Assembly (NCBI GenBank): GCA_022749755.1
Contig: CM040446.1
Location: 11,184,367-11,248,366, forward strand
DNA from: Azadirachta indica
Taxonomy: Eukaryota > Streptophyta > Magnoliopsida > Sapindales > Meliaceae
Length of the DNA: 64,000 bases
Direction: 5' to 3'
Shown piece by piece: positions 30,166 to 43,100 of the stretch. The notes beneath the pieces were generated by a model, which saw only the letters and a list, made by a program, of their open reading frames with translations, ran no database searches and was not told the origin of the DNA. The position numbers and the translations under genes are program-made. Each line of letters begins with the position of its first letter. Within the stretch, counting starts at the first letter, position 1.

Positions 30166-33084
30166 TCTCTTTTTTGACTTGTAACTATTAATTATAGAAT
30201 TAACTACTCAATATTTATGATATATAAATGCTCTACTTGCTCTATATGCTATTCTCTATTCATGAAAAATGTTTGCAAAGAAAAATTGGTTGTATGTTTA
30301 TGTAAATGCAGGCAAGCACACAACACAAATAGTTTGGGGCAAACAACACTTTCATTAGTAACTCATGACTTTGTGATAATTAGAGTATATGTGTTTACAA
30401 GTTCCATCGTGGGTCAAGATGGAAAGAGATTGGTCAAAAATCAAGACAATTAATGTGTGTTTGATTTGATTTGATTTTGATTTCCAAGTGGGTAGTTCTT
30501 CCACAAAGGAATTAGATATCAAGACTTTTCAATGCCTTTATGTCGGGTTTAATTGTCTTCATATCCTGTACACATTGAGACAATTAGTAGCACAGCCGAT
30601 GACCTATATTCCATTAAAGAAAATATATGGATAGAATATGTGAAGAGGTCTAATTAATTAGATTTTACTTCATTTTGAGTTTCTACAAAAGTTCAAAATT
30701 ATCCATGCTTTTACAATTTATATATAAAAGCAAGAAATACCATAATTATTTCACCAAGAAAGATATATATACAAGCATTAGTTTCTTAAATTCATAAAGT
30801 TTAATCCTGAAAGCAAAAAAAAAAAAACATAATTACTTGAGGTACAATACATATTAAAACTAGAAAGAGTGATAGAAAGAGTAAGGGGAAAATGAAGAAG
30901 TATTAAAATCGGTATATCTATGAAAGAGAGAGAGAGAGTAAAAAAAAATATAGTATTTAATAAAGTTTATTAGTGGCATGTTTACTAGATTCTTAATTTT
31001 GATTCTCTCAATATATAAATTTAAATTACATATTCCTTAATGAACATAGTTTGAATAGTTTAAACGCGTTTGATATTTTTAAATGATCATAATTTTAAAA
31101 TAATGATAAGAGGTAAGAATTTACTATTTTGAGAATGAAATTTGTTATTTTAATTCAAAATTAATCTTTTATTTGTAATGTCTAAAAATAAACTTTTGAA
31201 AATATGTGATTTGACATATCAAATTTAAAATATTTTACTTTAATTTTTTTTAAGAGTGTGAACATTAATTTTTCAATGTTAAGTTAAACAAATATTTTTA
31301 AAAAATATTTAAATTATATAAATTAAACAATATTTAACGAATATTAAAGATTCAAAATGATATATACATATAATAATATTAATAAAATAATTTATTTTTT
31401 TTGTACAAGGTTGTGGACATTATTCACTTGTTTAATCTCTTTATTTTATAATTTTGGAGGCATATATTTTTTGAATTTTTAATTTACATTTTCAATTTTT
31501 ATTATAATTTTTTAATTTTTATTACATTTTATTTTTCTAGAAGTCATTCTAACCTAACTGGTTAGGTGAGAATTATATATATATACACATATAAATATAT
31601 ATATTATACGGCATAATTTAATTTGTACCCTAACCGTACTCTTAAGTACTGAAATTACAAATATGTATTGTTTGGTTCGGAGAAACTGTTTGCGTTTGAT
31701 GCCATGTCTTTGACTAATCATCCGTTGTTAAAGCTGACCGATTCTGCTAAGACTTCCGACGTGTGTCCGCTGTTGGGAAAAGTAACGGAGATGACCTGCT
31801 GGAATTAATTTCCAGCTACACTAAACTTTACAATTAACTTGTCATTAAATAAATAAATAGCAATCATCCACGTGACAAAGAATTATTACTAAATCGGTTT
31901 GTTGTGCCCAACTAATTTTTTTAATATTATAAGGTATACAATATTCAAAAAAAATTCTATTAAAAATAAAAAATTTTAATAAGATATATTGTTTGACGTA
32001 ATTTGTAAAAATCTATATTTTTATTTAAAATTAAGAATTTTGATTGAATTTTATTTCACGTTGTGTGAAAAAAATTTGCGGTCAACTGTTTTCGTGAAAA
32101 AATTTGTACTCAGTTGTTTTTCGTTTATTTAAACAGTTAGAAAATGTTAGTTAGATTTAATTTGATATTATTGATAAAAATTATTTATATTTTTATTGAT
32201 TCTCAGTCGAATGTTTTAATTAAAATTAATTGGATTAAAATTTTTATCTTATTTAAATAAAATATTTTTATTTATCTGGAGAATAAAGATATGAATTATG
32301 TCTCCAAAGGTGGCTACGAACGAGTTAAATTCAAATATCGTGCTTATAATTAATTTTAGGTCTAGAAATATTTGGAAAAGAAAAGTAATTTCTTGAATTT
32401 AGATTAATTTGTTAAAATATATAGCTTTTTTTGTCATTTTAGGAAAAAGAGAAAGGTCGAACCGACCGCCACGCTTTTACCGACCGTGGGTATTTAAGTA
32501 AATTAAATAATTATGTCAGTCAGCTGCCGTGGCTGTTGGACCTTTGGAAGTGCTGATGTGTACCGCACTTTCTTTGTTGCATTGGATTTAATTGTCAACG
32601 TTTGGAGAACAATTAACATACGGTCGTTCTCATTTTCTTATTCTTATGATCCCTTGTTCATTATGGGAAATTTTCAAGTTACCCTACTAATATTTATAAT
32701 TTTTAATTAGACCTTAAAATTTATGAAAGTTATCATATCACCCCTATAGAATTCATGAAAATTATCGTGCCGCCTCTATACGTTAATTTTCATCATTATT
32801 TTAAACAGTTAAAAGGATAAAATTATAATTTTATATAATAAAAATAATTATTTTTTTAATTTCCTTCACTGTCTATTTTTTTCTTTTCTTTATTTGTAGT
32901 CATTCTTTATCGCAGTCATAAAAGACTACTTATATGTAGGTGGTCATGACTTACAGAGGACATTTTTGGGTTTTGGACCGGAGAGATAAGAAGAGGAAAG
33001 AAAAAATAGAAGAGAAAATATATAAAAAAAGGTAGTCACATAAACAAAAGAAAATAAAAAATAGGATTATGACAAATTTTTCAT

Positions 33085-33876
33085 TCAAATTTAGGCAAAT
33101 GAGCGGATACTCCTTTAATATTTGAGGAAAAATAGATGTAAGCTGAGGTTTGAGTAAATAGATAAATACTTTTTATGAAGTTAACTTTTCATCCATAAAA
33201 TAACTATTTTATTCTTTTATATTTTAAAAAAAATAACTATTTTAACCCTACTATTAATATATAATGATCAAAATAATCTTATAATTTAAAATAGTAAAAT
33301 AACAATTATATGTTTAACTACTTTTTAAAAAAAAATGCAATCTTATAATTTTATCATAAATTATTATTTAATTAAATAATTTTAATTTAATAGTACATTT
33401 GCAACTCTAATATTTTTATTTGATAATTTTATCATTTTTATTTAACTATGTCCATCATCCATCATTGTAATTATGTTGCTTTTTTATTTTCCAAATCTTA
33501 CTATGCAAATTAAATATTTTTAAGAATAAAATTATTTTAATTAAATAATAATTTATAAGAAAATTATCAATATAAAATATTTTAATTAAATAATAGTTTA
33601 TGATAAAATTATAAGATTGTATTTTTTTAAAAAATAGTTAGATGTATAATTGTTATTTTACTATTTTAAAATTATAAAGTTATTTTGGTCATTATATATT
33701 AGTATTAGAGTTAAAATGGCTAATTTATATTTTTTTTCAAATTTATAGAGGTAAAATAGTCACCTTATGGATGAAAAGTTAATTTAAGGAATATCTACCA
33801 ATTTACTCAAATCTCAAGGGACATCTATTTTTTCCTATATATTAGAAAGATATTTAATTATCTGCCTAAAATTTAG
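33085..33876. mobile_element. Long-armed foldback element (MITE-like), copy A
   Basis: The left arm (from 33085) and right arm (to 33876) are imperfect inverted copies for about 300 bases each. Matching landmarks are 'aaatagatgt..tgaggtttgagtaaat' and 'taacttttcatccataa' on the left against their reverse complements on the right, and inner blocks 'aatatataatgatcaaaataa' against 'ggtcattatatatta'. There is no coding capacity. The pattern fits a non-autonomous DNA transposon with long terminal inverted repeats. Exact ends and target duplication are not resolved. Confidence 0.6.
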
Positions 33877-34434
33877 GAGATTATGTCATCATCCTTAAAA
33901 AAAAGAAAAAGAGTAAAAATGACTTAAAAATGGTCGACTTTAGCTAATAGTTAAAGATAACTCGTGAAGATGACGATTTAAGGCAGCACAATGACTTACA
34001 GAATTTTTTGGGTGCGAGGGTGCGTTAAAAGTTATCAATATTAGTAGGAATAAATTCACTATTATCATTTTACTAATTCATTTTTATTATTAATAAATTA
34101 TTTTTACGTAAATATATATTTGTTGAAGAAACTTCTAATCATTATACTGCGTGATTGATCTTTCAACACATTTTATTGAATTTCTATTATTTTGTATATA
34201 GTAATCAAGTCCTCTCATATTTACATACAAAGATTTGTTTCAAAATTTATGTTTATCAAAATTTTAGTAACATAAAATCACAATAAATTGAAAATGAGGT
34301 TGAATAGCATTTAGGGGTAATTTTATTTTCTTTTTATAAATCAATGGAGTATTAAACTATACTTCTAGTTGAATCTCAAAGACTAAAGTCAAAATGTTTT
34401 AAAGTAAAACACTTTATATATATATATATATGAG

Positions 34435-34677
34435 GCATGATAAGCATCATTTTTTTTTACACAAAATTTTACATCAATTGTAAACCATTGGATATAAGTA
34501 TATTTAACGGTTGATATTGTATTTGACATATGAATTAATTATGAATGCATCATTTATATATTAATTATGTGGTTAAATACAATATCAACCGTTGGATGTA
34601 CCTATATTTAACGATTTATAATTAATGTAAGATTTTATGTAACAAAAATGGGCTGTTGATCTTGCTTATATATATAT
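34435..34677. mobile_element. Short foldback element with near-palindromic structure
   Basis: About 240 bases form an inverted repeat. The left arm 'aacggttgatattgtattt' has its reverse complement at 'aaatacaatatcaaccgtt' on the right, and the outer parts ('aagcatcatttttttt', 'acatcaattgtaaa') are paired with 'aaatgggctgttgatcttgct' and 'tttataattaatgta'. A related, more degraded copy lies at about 35090-35490. A transcript would fold into one long hairpin. Confidence 0.6.
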
Positions 34678-36966
34678 ATATTTTGTAACAAATTTTTATC
34701 TATTTATATTTTTTATTACAAATTATAGCTTGATTGACCATTGTGTGTGTATTATAACCAATGTTATTATGTATTTGTTGATTTTAAAATTTAAGTATAA
34801 TGGTTAATTAATTTATGATAATTTTAATTCATGAAAAATTGATGATAAATTATAAAAATTTCCCCTCCATATGATTATTATTAGAGAAAAATGATTGTAT
34901 AATTGTTTTAGCGTTCTATATAAGGAGTCTAGATGCATAAAACTAAGTCATTATATCTCGAAAATTAGATAGTCATAGAACCTGATTGCAATAAGATATT
35001 GACTTAGAGAGGTAAAATCTTTATTTAAGGACAACATTTAACATGCCTTGGTGTATTTTTATAAATTTAAAATTATGTCTTTCGAAATAAAAGTAAAAGC
35101 TATATTTATATATCAATCATAAAAATTTTTTACATAATTTTTTATATCAATTTGTAAGTTGTTGAATTTAGATACATTCAACAGTTGAGATTATATCTAA
35201 CCATATAATTAATACATAATTAATATATATTTTAGTTTTTATATATATATATATATAAATGAATGGTTAACAATTTCATATTTTACAAATATATTTATAT
35301 TATTTATAAACTATTAGATCTATGCACTTTCAAAGTTGAGATTTAATCAAATTTATTTATTAGTTATAGCATATTACTTATGCATTAATTATGTGTCAAA
35401 TTCAATTTCAACTGAAAATGTATACATTCAATAATTTACAAATGATGTAAACATATGTATAAAAATACAGGATTGTCAATATATCTCTGACTCCTCTCCC
35501 TCGTACACACACATATAGGGAAGGATAAACAATCCCCTAAAATTTTATATATTCTTACATCCTTTTTTTAAACCCTTAGATCAAATATAACAAATATTTT
35601 TTTAAGTGATAGTGGTTCAACTTATTTAACTAGTTTTTAATGAACCACTTTTTTATTTTAAGAACAGCTATGTATATTTTAGTTAGCCATTTCTATATTT
35701 TATGGTTAGTAAAAAAATTTATTCAAGTCAATTCATTAATGGATAAAAGTGGAAAGGACAAAAGTGGAAAGGATAAAAGTTGATACGAGTTACGAAATAT
35801 TTTCCTACAAAAAGGGGTTCCTAGCATAACCAATGTATTGTCTGTACAAAAATAATCTCTTTAATAAAGAAATTATAAAAGGAACGAGTTAGAAGACTCA
35901 TTTTTATATATTCTCCACAGTATTTACAAAATTATTACTTTGATAATATGGTTGAAGGTATATACTAATAAATTTTAATTTTGCTTTCGACAACCATATC
36001 TATTTGTATGTATAGATTGTATATATAGCATTTATATATATATATATATATTAGTATTAATTAAAATAAAAAACTACATTTATATGTGGCAAAGAATACA
36101 ACAAAAAAGGATAAAAGAACATCAAATATATAGTTGTTAATATATGAATGGTTGAAGGCTTAGTGTTTAAGATTTCAACATGTGAAACTTTAGAAAAATT
36201 TTTATAGTTAGTTGCCGAAGTCTAAATCCAATTATTTTTAATCAAATGTATACAAATATTATGTTTAAAGTCTTAAATACAAATTTAATTAATTTAATTG
36301 ATAAAATTTTTTATGGTTGTACAAAAAATAAGAAACTTGAAGTGTTATATTATTCATCAACACAAATTGACATTATTATATTATATTATTAGCATGTATT
36401 AAATATTTTTACTTTGACTAAAAAAAATCTTCAAGAGTATAAAATTAAATAAATCATATAAGATATGCCAACTAAAAAGAAATAAAAGAAAATAATTTAT
36501 AAAATCGTATAAGACATGCTAACCATAAATGAAAAATAATTTATATAAGATGTGTGACAAGATAATGGTGCTAACGTCACTAAATTATATATGGATAGAA
36601 TTTGGTCAAGTAGACTTATTTGAAATCAAAACTACATTCCGGCGTATCGAAAAGATATTAATGAAAAACGAAGGAAATCATCAAATACAGTTGTTAGCAT
36701 GTGATTGGTTGATGACAGCTTTTAGTGTCGCAGACCGCAGAGGTTCAACTGTTTGCTTGTTCACACCTTTTGGTGGGCCCATAGCCAAACGATACCAAAG
36801 CTACTCCAACCTGTCGACCCACCAAACATAACTAAACAAAAACCTCTGTTGGTACGAGTCTCTATTTATCTGGCTCTTTACAGACATAACATTACAATCA
36901 CTTCGAAATTCTCAACGCCCTTTCTGTATCTTACTCTTTTCTCGATCGTCCTCTTGACAAACATCA

Positions 36967-38745
36967 ATGGCAGAAGAATCAAAGCTAAACCCAACACAGT
37001 TCTTGTCAGGTATATTTTCATCAACTTCTCGTATAGTTTCCTTCATTTCTTGGATTGCTTATGGATTCGATTACGTTTATTAGCAATCAAACGCAGAACT
37101 AATAACTGGGTTGTTTTCTAAATTGCTTTTTTCTTTTGTCCAGTAATTATTTTTATTCATTTATTAATATATGTAACTGCCACCTTTTCGTACGCATATA
37201 CTGAGGTTGGTGAGCAAACAGAAGATTTGTATGTGGGTTAATTTTAAACATTTGACACGGGGTTAAATTTGAAACAGATCTCTCTTGCATTGAGGTATTG
37301 GTTTGTTTACAATGTCTAATTTCTTTTCTTCTATAGCAATCAGATTTGAAGCATATATTATCTTTGTTCACTTAACTGTTTCATATAGTAGTCAGTCAGT
37401 TTTAAGTTAAATTGTTTTTGCATTTCCTTATGCCAGTTCTATCTTGTCAGTGTGTCTGTAAATTAGTTTTATTTAGGTATAGAGGAAGCAAACTGAGTAT
37501 TAAATGTTGAACATTTACAATAATCTGGCAGACAAATATGCGAAAGCAGCCAATGTACTTGAAAGGGCGAAGGAAAAGATTGAATCTGCATTACACAGTG
37601 AAAGAACACATCATGAAAAGCAGAATGGCATTGATGAAAATACCCCATTAAATGATGTTAAGGCGCCAAACATGTTTGACAGAGTGAAGGAGGAAATTGA
37701 AGCTCTTGTTGATACAATCCATCACAAGCAAGAGTCTCAGGATGATGAAAAAGGGTTTTGATACTCTTGATGCGTCCTTTTGAGTTAGAATTTAGATTTG
37801 CAACAATTTGTGGGTTACTTGTACTGATATGTTATGCTATTGTTGTATTCAGGGATGAATCGACCAAGGATGAGTCAAGCGCAGAAAACTCAGGTTCTTT
37901 ATCAGATCTATTTCTCATTCTTGATATATTATTTAATGTCTTGATGATTGTGGAGTCTGATTGCACTTGACATCGATAAGACAGCGAAACAGACAGTTTC
38001 ATTGAACTCTCTCATGGCACACAGTTCAACTTAGGCTCTTATAGGTGTAGTTTGAAGTCACTTTTGGGGAAAGAATTTTCTTTTCTCTTTCTAATAGGCA
38101 TGCAAATGATCTAGAAATTCTAGAGTTTTTATTTTTTATTTTTTGATGTCTATTGAGATTTGATTGTTTGTTGCTCACCTTTTTTGTAACTCATTCTCTT
38201 TTAACATTTATTAAAAATTCTTCCTAATTCATTCTTACCAAAAAAGTATAAACAAAAGAAAAAATGAAATGAAATGGATGGTACCACAGGTTGGTGCTTT
38301 GTGGAGTTCTTTAGATGATAAATATAATGTTTCCGTTGTGTTATCGGTAGCAGTTGCAAATCATCCCTTATTTATCATCTATATTGTGTCAATTTTGTAT
38401 GTCTATTTTTTGTTCTTTGTCTTTGGTTCAAGAGTTGTTTTATGATATCTAACAGAAAAGGGGCTGATGCTGCCCAATTTAATTGAAAAAGCTAAGGAAA
38501 AGATTGAAGCCATCAGGCACCCTCATAATAAAGAAACTCACGGAAGGAGAGAGGATATCAATGAAAGCACCGCCATTGATGAGGTTAAAGGACCAAATGT
38601 GTTCGAACGAGCAAAAGAAGAACTCGAGGCAGCTGTCAAAACAATCCAGCACCAGAAAGAACCGATCAAGGCTAAGGAGGAAAAAGGATTCTGGTGCTCA
38701 ATTGGAAAGTTGTTGGAAAAACTATGCTCTCCAAAGAGAGATTAG
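36967..38745 (+). CDS. Unrecognised 198-aa charged helical protein with duplicated modules, 4 exons
   Basis: I do not recognise this family. Exons: 36967-37009, 37532-37754, 37853-37893, 38456-38745. The phases (1, 2, 1) join without a stop to 198 residues beginning MAEESKLNPTQFLS. The protein repeats one motif four times, N-x-hydrophobic-(E/D)-(R/K)-(A/V)-K-E-(K/E)-(I/L)-E: NVLERAKEKIE, NMFDRVKEEIE, NLIEKAKEKIE, NVFERAKEELE. These are arranged as A-linker-B-A'-linker'-B', with linkers DENTPLNDVKAPN and NESTAIDEVKGPN and the end marker EKGF after each B. It is strongly charged and helix-prone, with no signal peptide or membrane segment. The exon 2 donor (GG|GTTTTG) is weak and its acceptor has a poor pyrimidine tract, so exon 2 could instead start at the in-frame ATG 37504 in another transcript. 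A TATTTAT lies at about 36861. Confidence 0.65.
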
Positions 38746-40181
38746 TATGATTGTTGTTGCTGGTTTGTGTTGTTGAAAATTCAATTACGTAGTTGGCAGA
38801 TGGCGTTACTAGTCTTTCTTTCATAATTGAGTTGTTGAACTTAGAGGAGTCTGTATGTAAATTGAGAGTTGAGAACTGAGATAGAATTGTGGTTTTCTTT
38901 ATGAATTGAATTTGTGTAAATTAGGTTTTGACGGGGATTGTGGTGCTTTGCTTTGGCTGTACTTTGAAAGCAAAACTGAAAGAATATTTGGCTTTATCGA
39001 CTTTTAATGGAACTTTGCTCATTTTTGTCCCATGGCGCCTATGAAAATAGCCCTAAAATTGAGCAGTAATCCATTATTCTTTGTCCTTTCAAGACCAGTA
39101 GCTACAGAGCTTTACACAATTGAAAGCACTTCTCCAGTCAGAAATAGAAATATAATAGACCCTTTCCCATATGATTACATCTCATCTGACTCCCGCCCGG
39201 CAATCATTCTCTACCAATATATGGAATATCAATTCATCCAAACATTTTATTACTAATTACACGTATTTCTCTTAAATAAAATTGCATAAATAAGATGTTA
39301 TTTTATTCATGTTGAACTCTTCTAATAAAAGAAACATCAAGAAAGAAACTTATATATTATTCTACTAATATCATTTCCTGAATTTTAAATAAGTATAGGT
39401 GTAGCTTCGTCTTACAGATGGCAACGGGGTGTGAATAACTGGCTTGTATCACGACGCAATCGATTGATGGATTCTTTGAACTAGGAGGGAAGAGAAACGT
39501 TTCTCAACTACGATGAATCAAAGATGAGTAAATGGTGTCATTGATGATAACACCATAAATTTAAAAATGAAAAAAATAATAACTATGGAAATAGTTGGTG
39601 ACGAAATCCGAAAACGGCTGCAACCCAATTTCTGCTCTACATAGTAGTCATTTAAAGAGTTAGAAGAATCTGTAAGGTGAGTTCTATCGAATCATCATTT
39701 GCCCTAGCAGACATATCCATCAATCAAAAGTCAAACACTTTTGGATAAAGATTCATCTCGGCCGTCGGATTCAATCACAGTCGCAAAAAGACATGTCAAC
39801 CGAACCAAAAGGTGAAGGCGCGGACGGTTTTGTTTGAGTGAGGACCAGAATAGGAGTTGAAATTTGGGATCCTGATGTACGGACGAAAATCCGGGAACTC
39901 ATCGTGTAATAATGGCAAGCAAAGACAGCAGGAAAAGAAAAAGAAGAACTTTATAATAGCTCTAATTACTGTTTAATGGCAATTTTGTTTTCATATTTTC
40001 GTCACCCATGTTACCGCTGTCTCTCTGACCTCCACTTGCTTCTTCTCTACTAATTCATGGCGGTTCTTCTCTTTCACGTAGACCCTGTTCATAAATATAA
40101 GTACATACATCTCTTCAGTTTGATCATATTGTGTATGCTTTCTTCAGTTTGCTTGGTATAACAGATATTTACTCAATTTGG
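38746..40181. other. Intergenic DNA and NPR1 promoter
   Basis: The first 300 bases are the likely 3' region of the small repeat gene. The 74-codon frame at 39032-39256 matches nothing. From about 39550 the DNA is the probable NPR1 promoter, with motifs listed separately and an ATAAATATAA at about 40090-40100 that could serve as TATA. Confidence 0.5.
39599..39799. promoter_or_regulatory. Candidate W-box and TGACG motifs upstream of NPR1
   Basis: TGACG (bZIP/TGA-type core) is at 39599-39603. TTGAC cores (WRKY W-box) are on the minus strand at 39730-39734 and 39795-39799. The Arabidopsis NPR1 promoter is known to be controlled by WRKY factors through W-boxes, so the cluster is plausible. Each five-base motif is frequent by chance. 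Confidence 0.35.
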
Positions 40182-43100
40182 ATGGATAATAGAAATGGGT
40201 TCTCGGATTCAAACGAGATTAGTAACAACAACAGCACATGCTGTATGGCCGCATTCAATACTGAAACTCCCTCTTCATCAGAACCTTTGAATTCCGATAT
40301 ATCAGCTCTTCGTATGCTCTCCAAGAACCTCGAGACAATCTTTGAATCATCGGATTTCGACTTCTTCGCTGACGCCAAGATCGTGGTGTCAACCGCTCGT
40401 GAAATACCCGTGCATCGCTGCATTCTATCGGGCAGAAGTGCTTTCTTCAAGAATGTGTTTGTTGGAAAAGAGAGAGGGGCCAAGTTTGAGGTGAAGGAGT
40501 TGGTGAGGGATTATGATATTGGGTTTGATTCGCTAGTTTCAGTTTTGGCTTACTTGTATAGTGGGAAAGTGAAGCCTTTGCCTAAAGGTGTTGGTGCTTG
40601 TGTCGATGATGGATGCTCGCATGTTGCCTGCAGGCCGGCTGTGGATTTTATGGTGGAGGTTCTCTATGTGTCCTTTACTTTTCAGATTTCCGAGTTGGTG
40701 GGTCTTTATCAGGTAATTGTCATTTGCTTTGCTTTAATTTTGCCGTTAATTGGGTTTCAACTTTCACATTTTATTTATGCTTTATGGTTTGATTTGCTTT
40801 TGTTATGATATATGCTAAACATGAGAGTGTTTCTTTTCTTCTTTAGTTTCCCTTCTGCCTTTTGGGTAAGCAATGGAAATTAGTTGTGAAAAATTTAAAT
40901 TCCTTCATGCAGCTTCATTGATGATGGGAGAGGACTATTCATAATAAGACGGAGACTACTGTTCCCCTGTCATGTTCTTATTTATTGGGGCAGTTTTTTC
41001 TAAGACTTTGTATACTTACTACATAAATTTGTGATGAATATGTTTCCTCCATCTGCTGCAACAACTGTATAAGCAAACTAGCAATCCGACACTGAGCATA
41101 ATTTGTGTATGAACTGCAAGTTAAGTGTTCAAGTAAAAAATTATTAGGCCTTACTACTTAATTGTCTAAGTTTGACATGTAATCGTCTAAGTTGTAAAAA
41201 CTTCATTGTAAAGCAAATTAACATGATAATTGATTCTTTGTGAGATAGGAGAAGATTCAGTTGAATGAAAAGTTTGACCATCTATATATTTATTCTGGTC
41301 AACTGCTGCAATTGGGGAATGGCTGTCTCACTGTCTAGTAATATTGTTTCTAAATGTTTGCTTGGCTGTTTGTTCCATCGCAGAGGCACCTACTAGACAT
41401 TCTTGACAAGGCTGCAGCAGATGATGTCTTGGTGGTTTTATTTATTGCAGATATGTGTGGTAAAGCATGTGAGAAATTGTTGGAAAGGTCTATAGAGATT
41501 ATTGTCAAGTCTGATGTAGACACTGTAACTCTTGATAAAGCCTTGCCCCAACACATTATAAAACAAATCATGGATTTACGTGTGGAACTCAGCTCAGAGA
41601 GACCTGAGAGTCGAAGTTTTCAGGATAAACATATAAAGAGAATACATCGGGCACTAGATTCAGATGATGTTGAATTAGTCAGAATGTTACTGAAAGAGGC
41701 ACATACCAATCTAGATGATGCTCATGCCCTCCATTATGCCGTGGCATATTGTGATGCAAAGACCACAACAGAACTTCTTGATCTTGGACTTGCTGATGTA
41801 AATCATAGAAATTCAAGGGGCTATACTCTGCTGCATGTTGCTGCAATGAGGAAGGATCCTAAGATTATAGTGTCTCTTTTGACAAAGGGAGCTCGGCCGT
41901 CAGATCTTACGTTCGATGGTAGAAAAGCACTTCAGATCTCAAAGCGGCTCACCAGGGGTGCAGACTATTATACCCCTTCTGAGGAAGGAAAATCTTCCCC
42001 CAAAGATCGTTTGTGCATAGAAATACTGGAGCAAGCGGAAAGAAGAGATCCCTTGCTTGGAGAAGCTTCTCTTTCTCTTGCTATGGCTGGTGATGATCTT
42101 CGAATAAAACTGTTGTACCTTGAAAATAGAGGTAATTTTTTCTTAAGTTCAAGTTCCTTCTTTTTGTATCACATGGTAGCTATACATAATCCTCTTTGGC
42201 TTGTACGTTAGAGGTTGTAAGTCTATGTTTGGTGTTACTAAACCTTTACAAGTAACTTCATGGTTTTAATTTCTCTTAAATTACACTTGATTTGCAATAT
42301 AATCTGCTTGCATATGTAATACCTTTGAATCACTAGTTAACCAGACTCAGTTGATCTTATGTAATGGATAGCATGAACAAATCTCCCTGACCAACCTGGT
42401 AGACAAAAATTATAACAAATTGTATTCCCTTCAAAATTTACTGTAAAACAAAGTGAGGCATTTTTCATCTCGATGAAACCCCCCTCTCTCTTTCTCTGTG
42501 GTGCTCTTTATGTATTTTTTTCTCCAGCTAAGCTCAGCTGTTGTCTCTCCGTTTCATAAACCCTATGTGAATGTCCTTTCATATGATTTTTATCAATTTC
42601 CAACTGATAACAAGATAGGTTCATGACTCTTTATTTTACTGCCTTTCTGCTGCTCCGTTTTATTCTTTTTCTTTTTGGTTTTTAAATTTGCTTATTATCT
42701 TTGTGTAAATTTTTATAAACTTGTTCATTATGTTTACATCCCAGTTGGCAATAACACTAACTACACCTCTTAGCATTTTAAAAATATTTTCATCAAGTTA
42801 CAAGAGCATGATAAATAAGTACATGTGTGTGTGTGTGTGTGAGAATACTGTAATCTTTCATTACTTTTCCAGTCCATGCATTTAGCAAATGCACATGCTT
42901 CTATAATATTTCATTACTTTCCTTGTCTGAGTATTTTACAAATACATATTCTCCTAGGAAACCAAATATATCCCTTAGGACAAGATTTTAATACAAAATA
43001 CCATAACCTTTGTTAATCTGAACTTCTCTGTCTCTTATTTTTTTCTTTGGCAACTAAAAATAGGTTTCTAGGAAGAGAGATTCTATTTTTGTGCTGTTCA

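Larger units (their letters stand above)
29532..36966. other. Long AT-rich, repeat-rich intergenic region
   Basis: No gene is supported over more than 7 kb. It contains the 65-bp duplication, (TA)n tracts (about 31577-31605, 34414-34432, 34666-34680, 35237-35258, 36036-36052), two foldback elements listed separately, and a region at 35090-35490 related to the second of them. Short similar passages at about 36105-36165 and 36665-36730 ('catcaaata..gttgtta..atg.ttg') suggest another old duplication. The scattered frames of 60-100 codons are low-complexity or match nothing. Confidence 0.55.

Noticed and set aside
36529..36831. 100-codon plus-strand frame upstream of the small repeat gene
   Set aside because: No recognisable motif and no splice context; it lies in the likely promoter.
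40131..40181. In-frame upstream start for NPR1
   Set aside because: It would add a hydrophobic 17-residue leader absent from NPR1 proteins; the MDNRNGFSDS start resembles the family.
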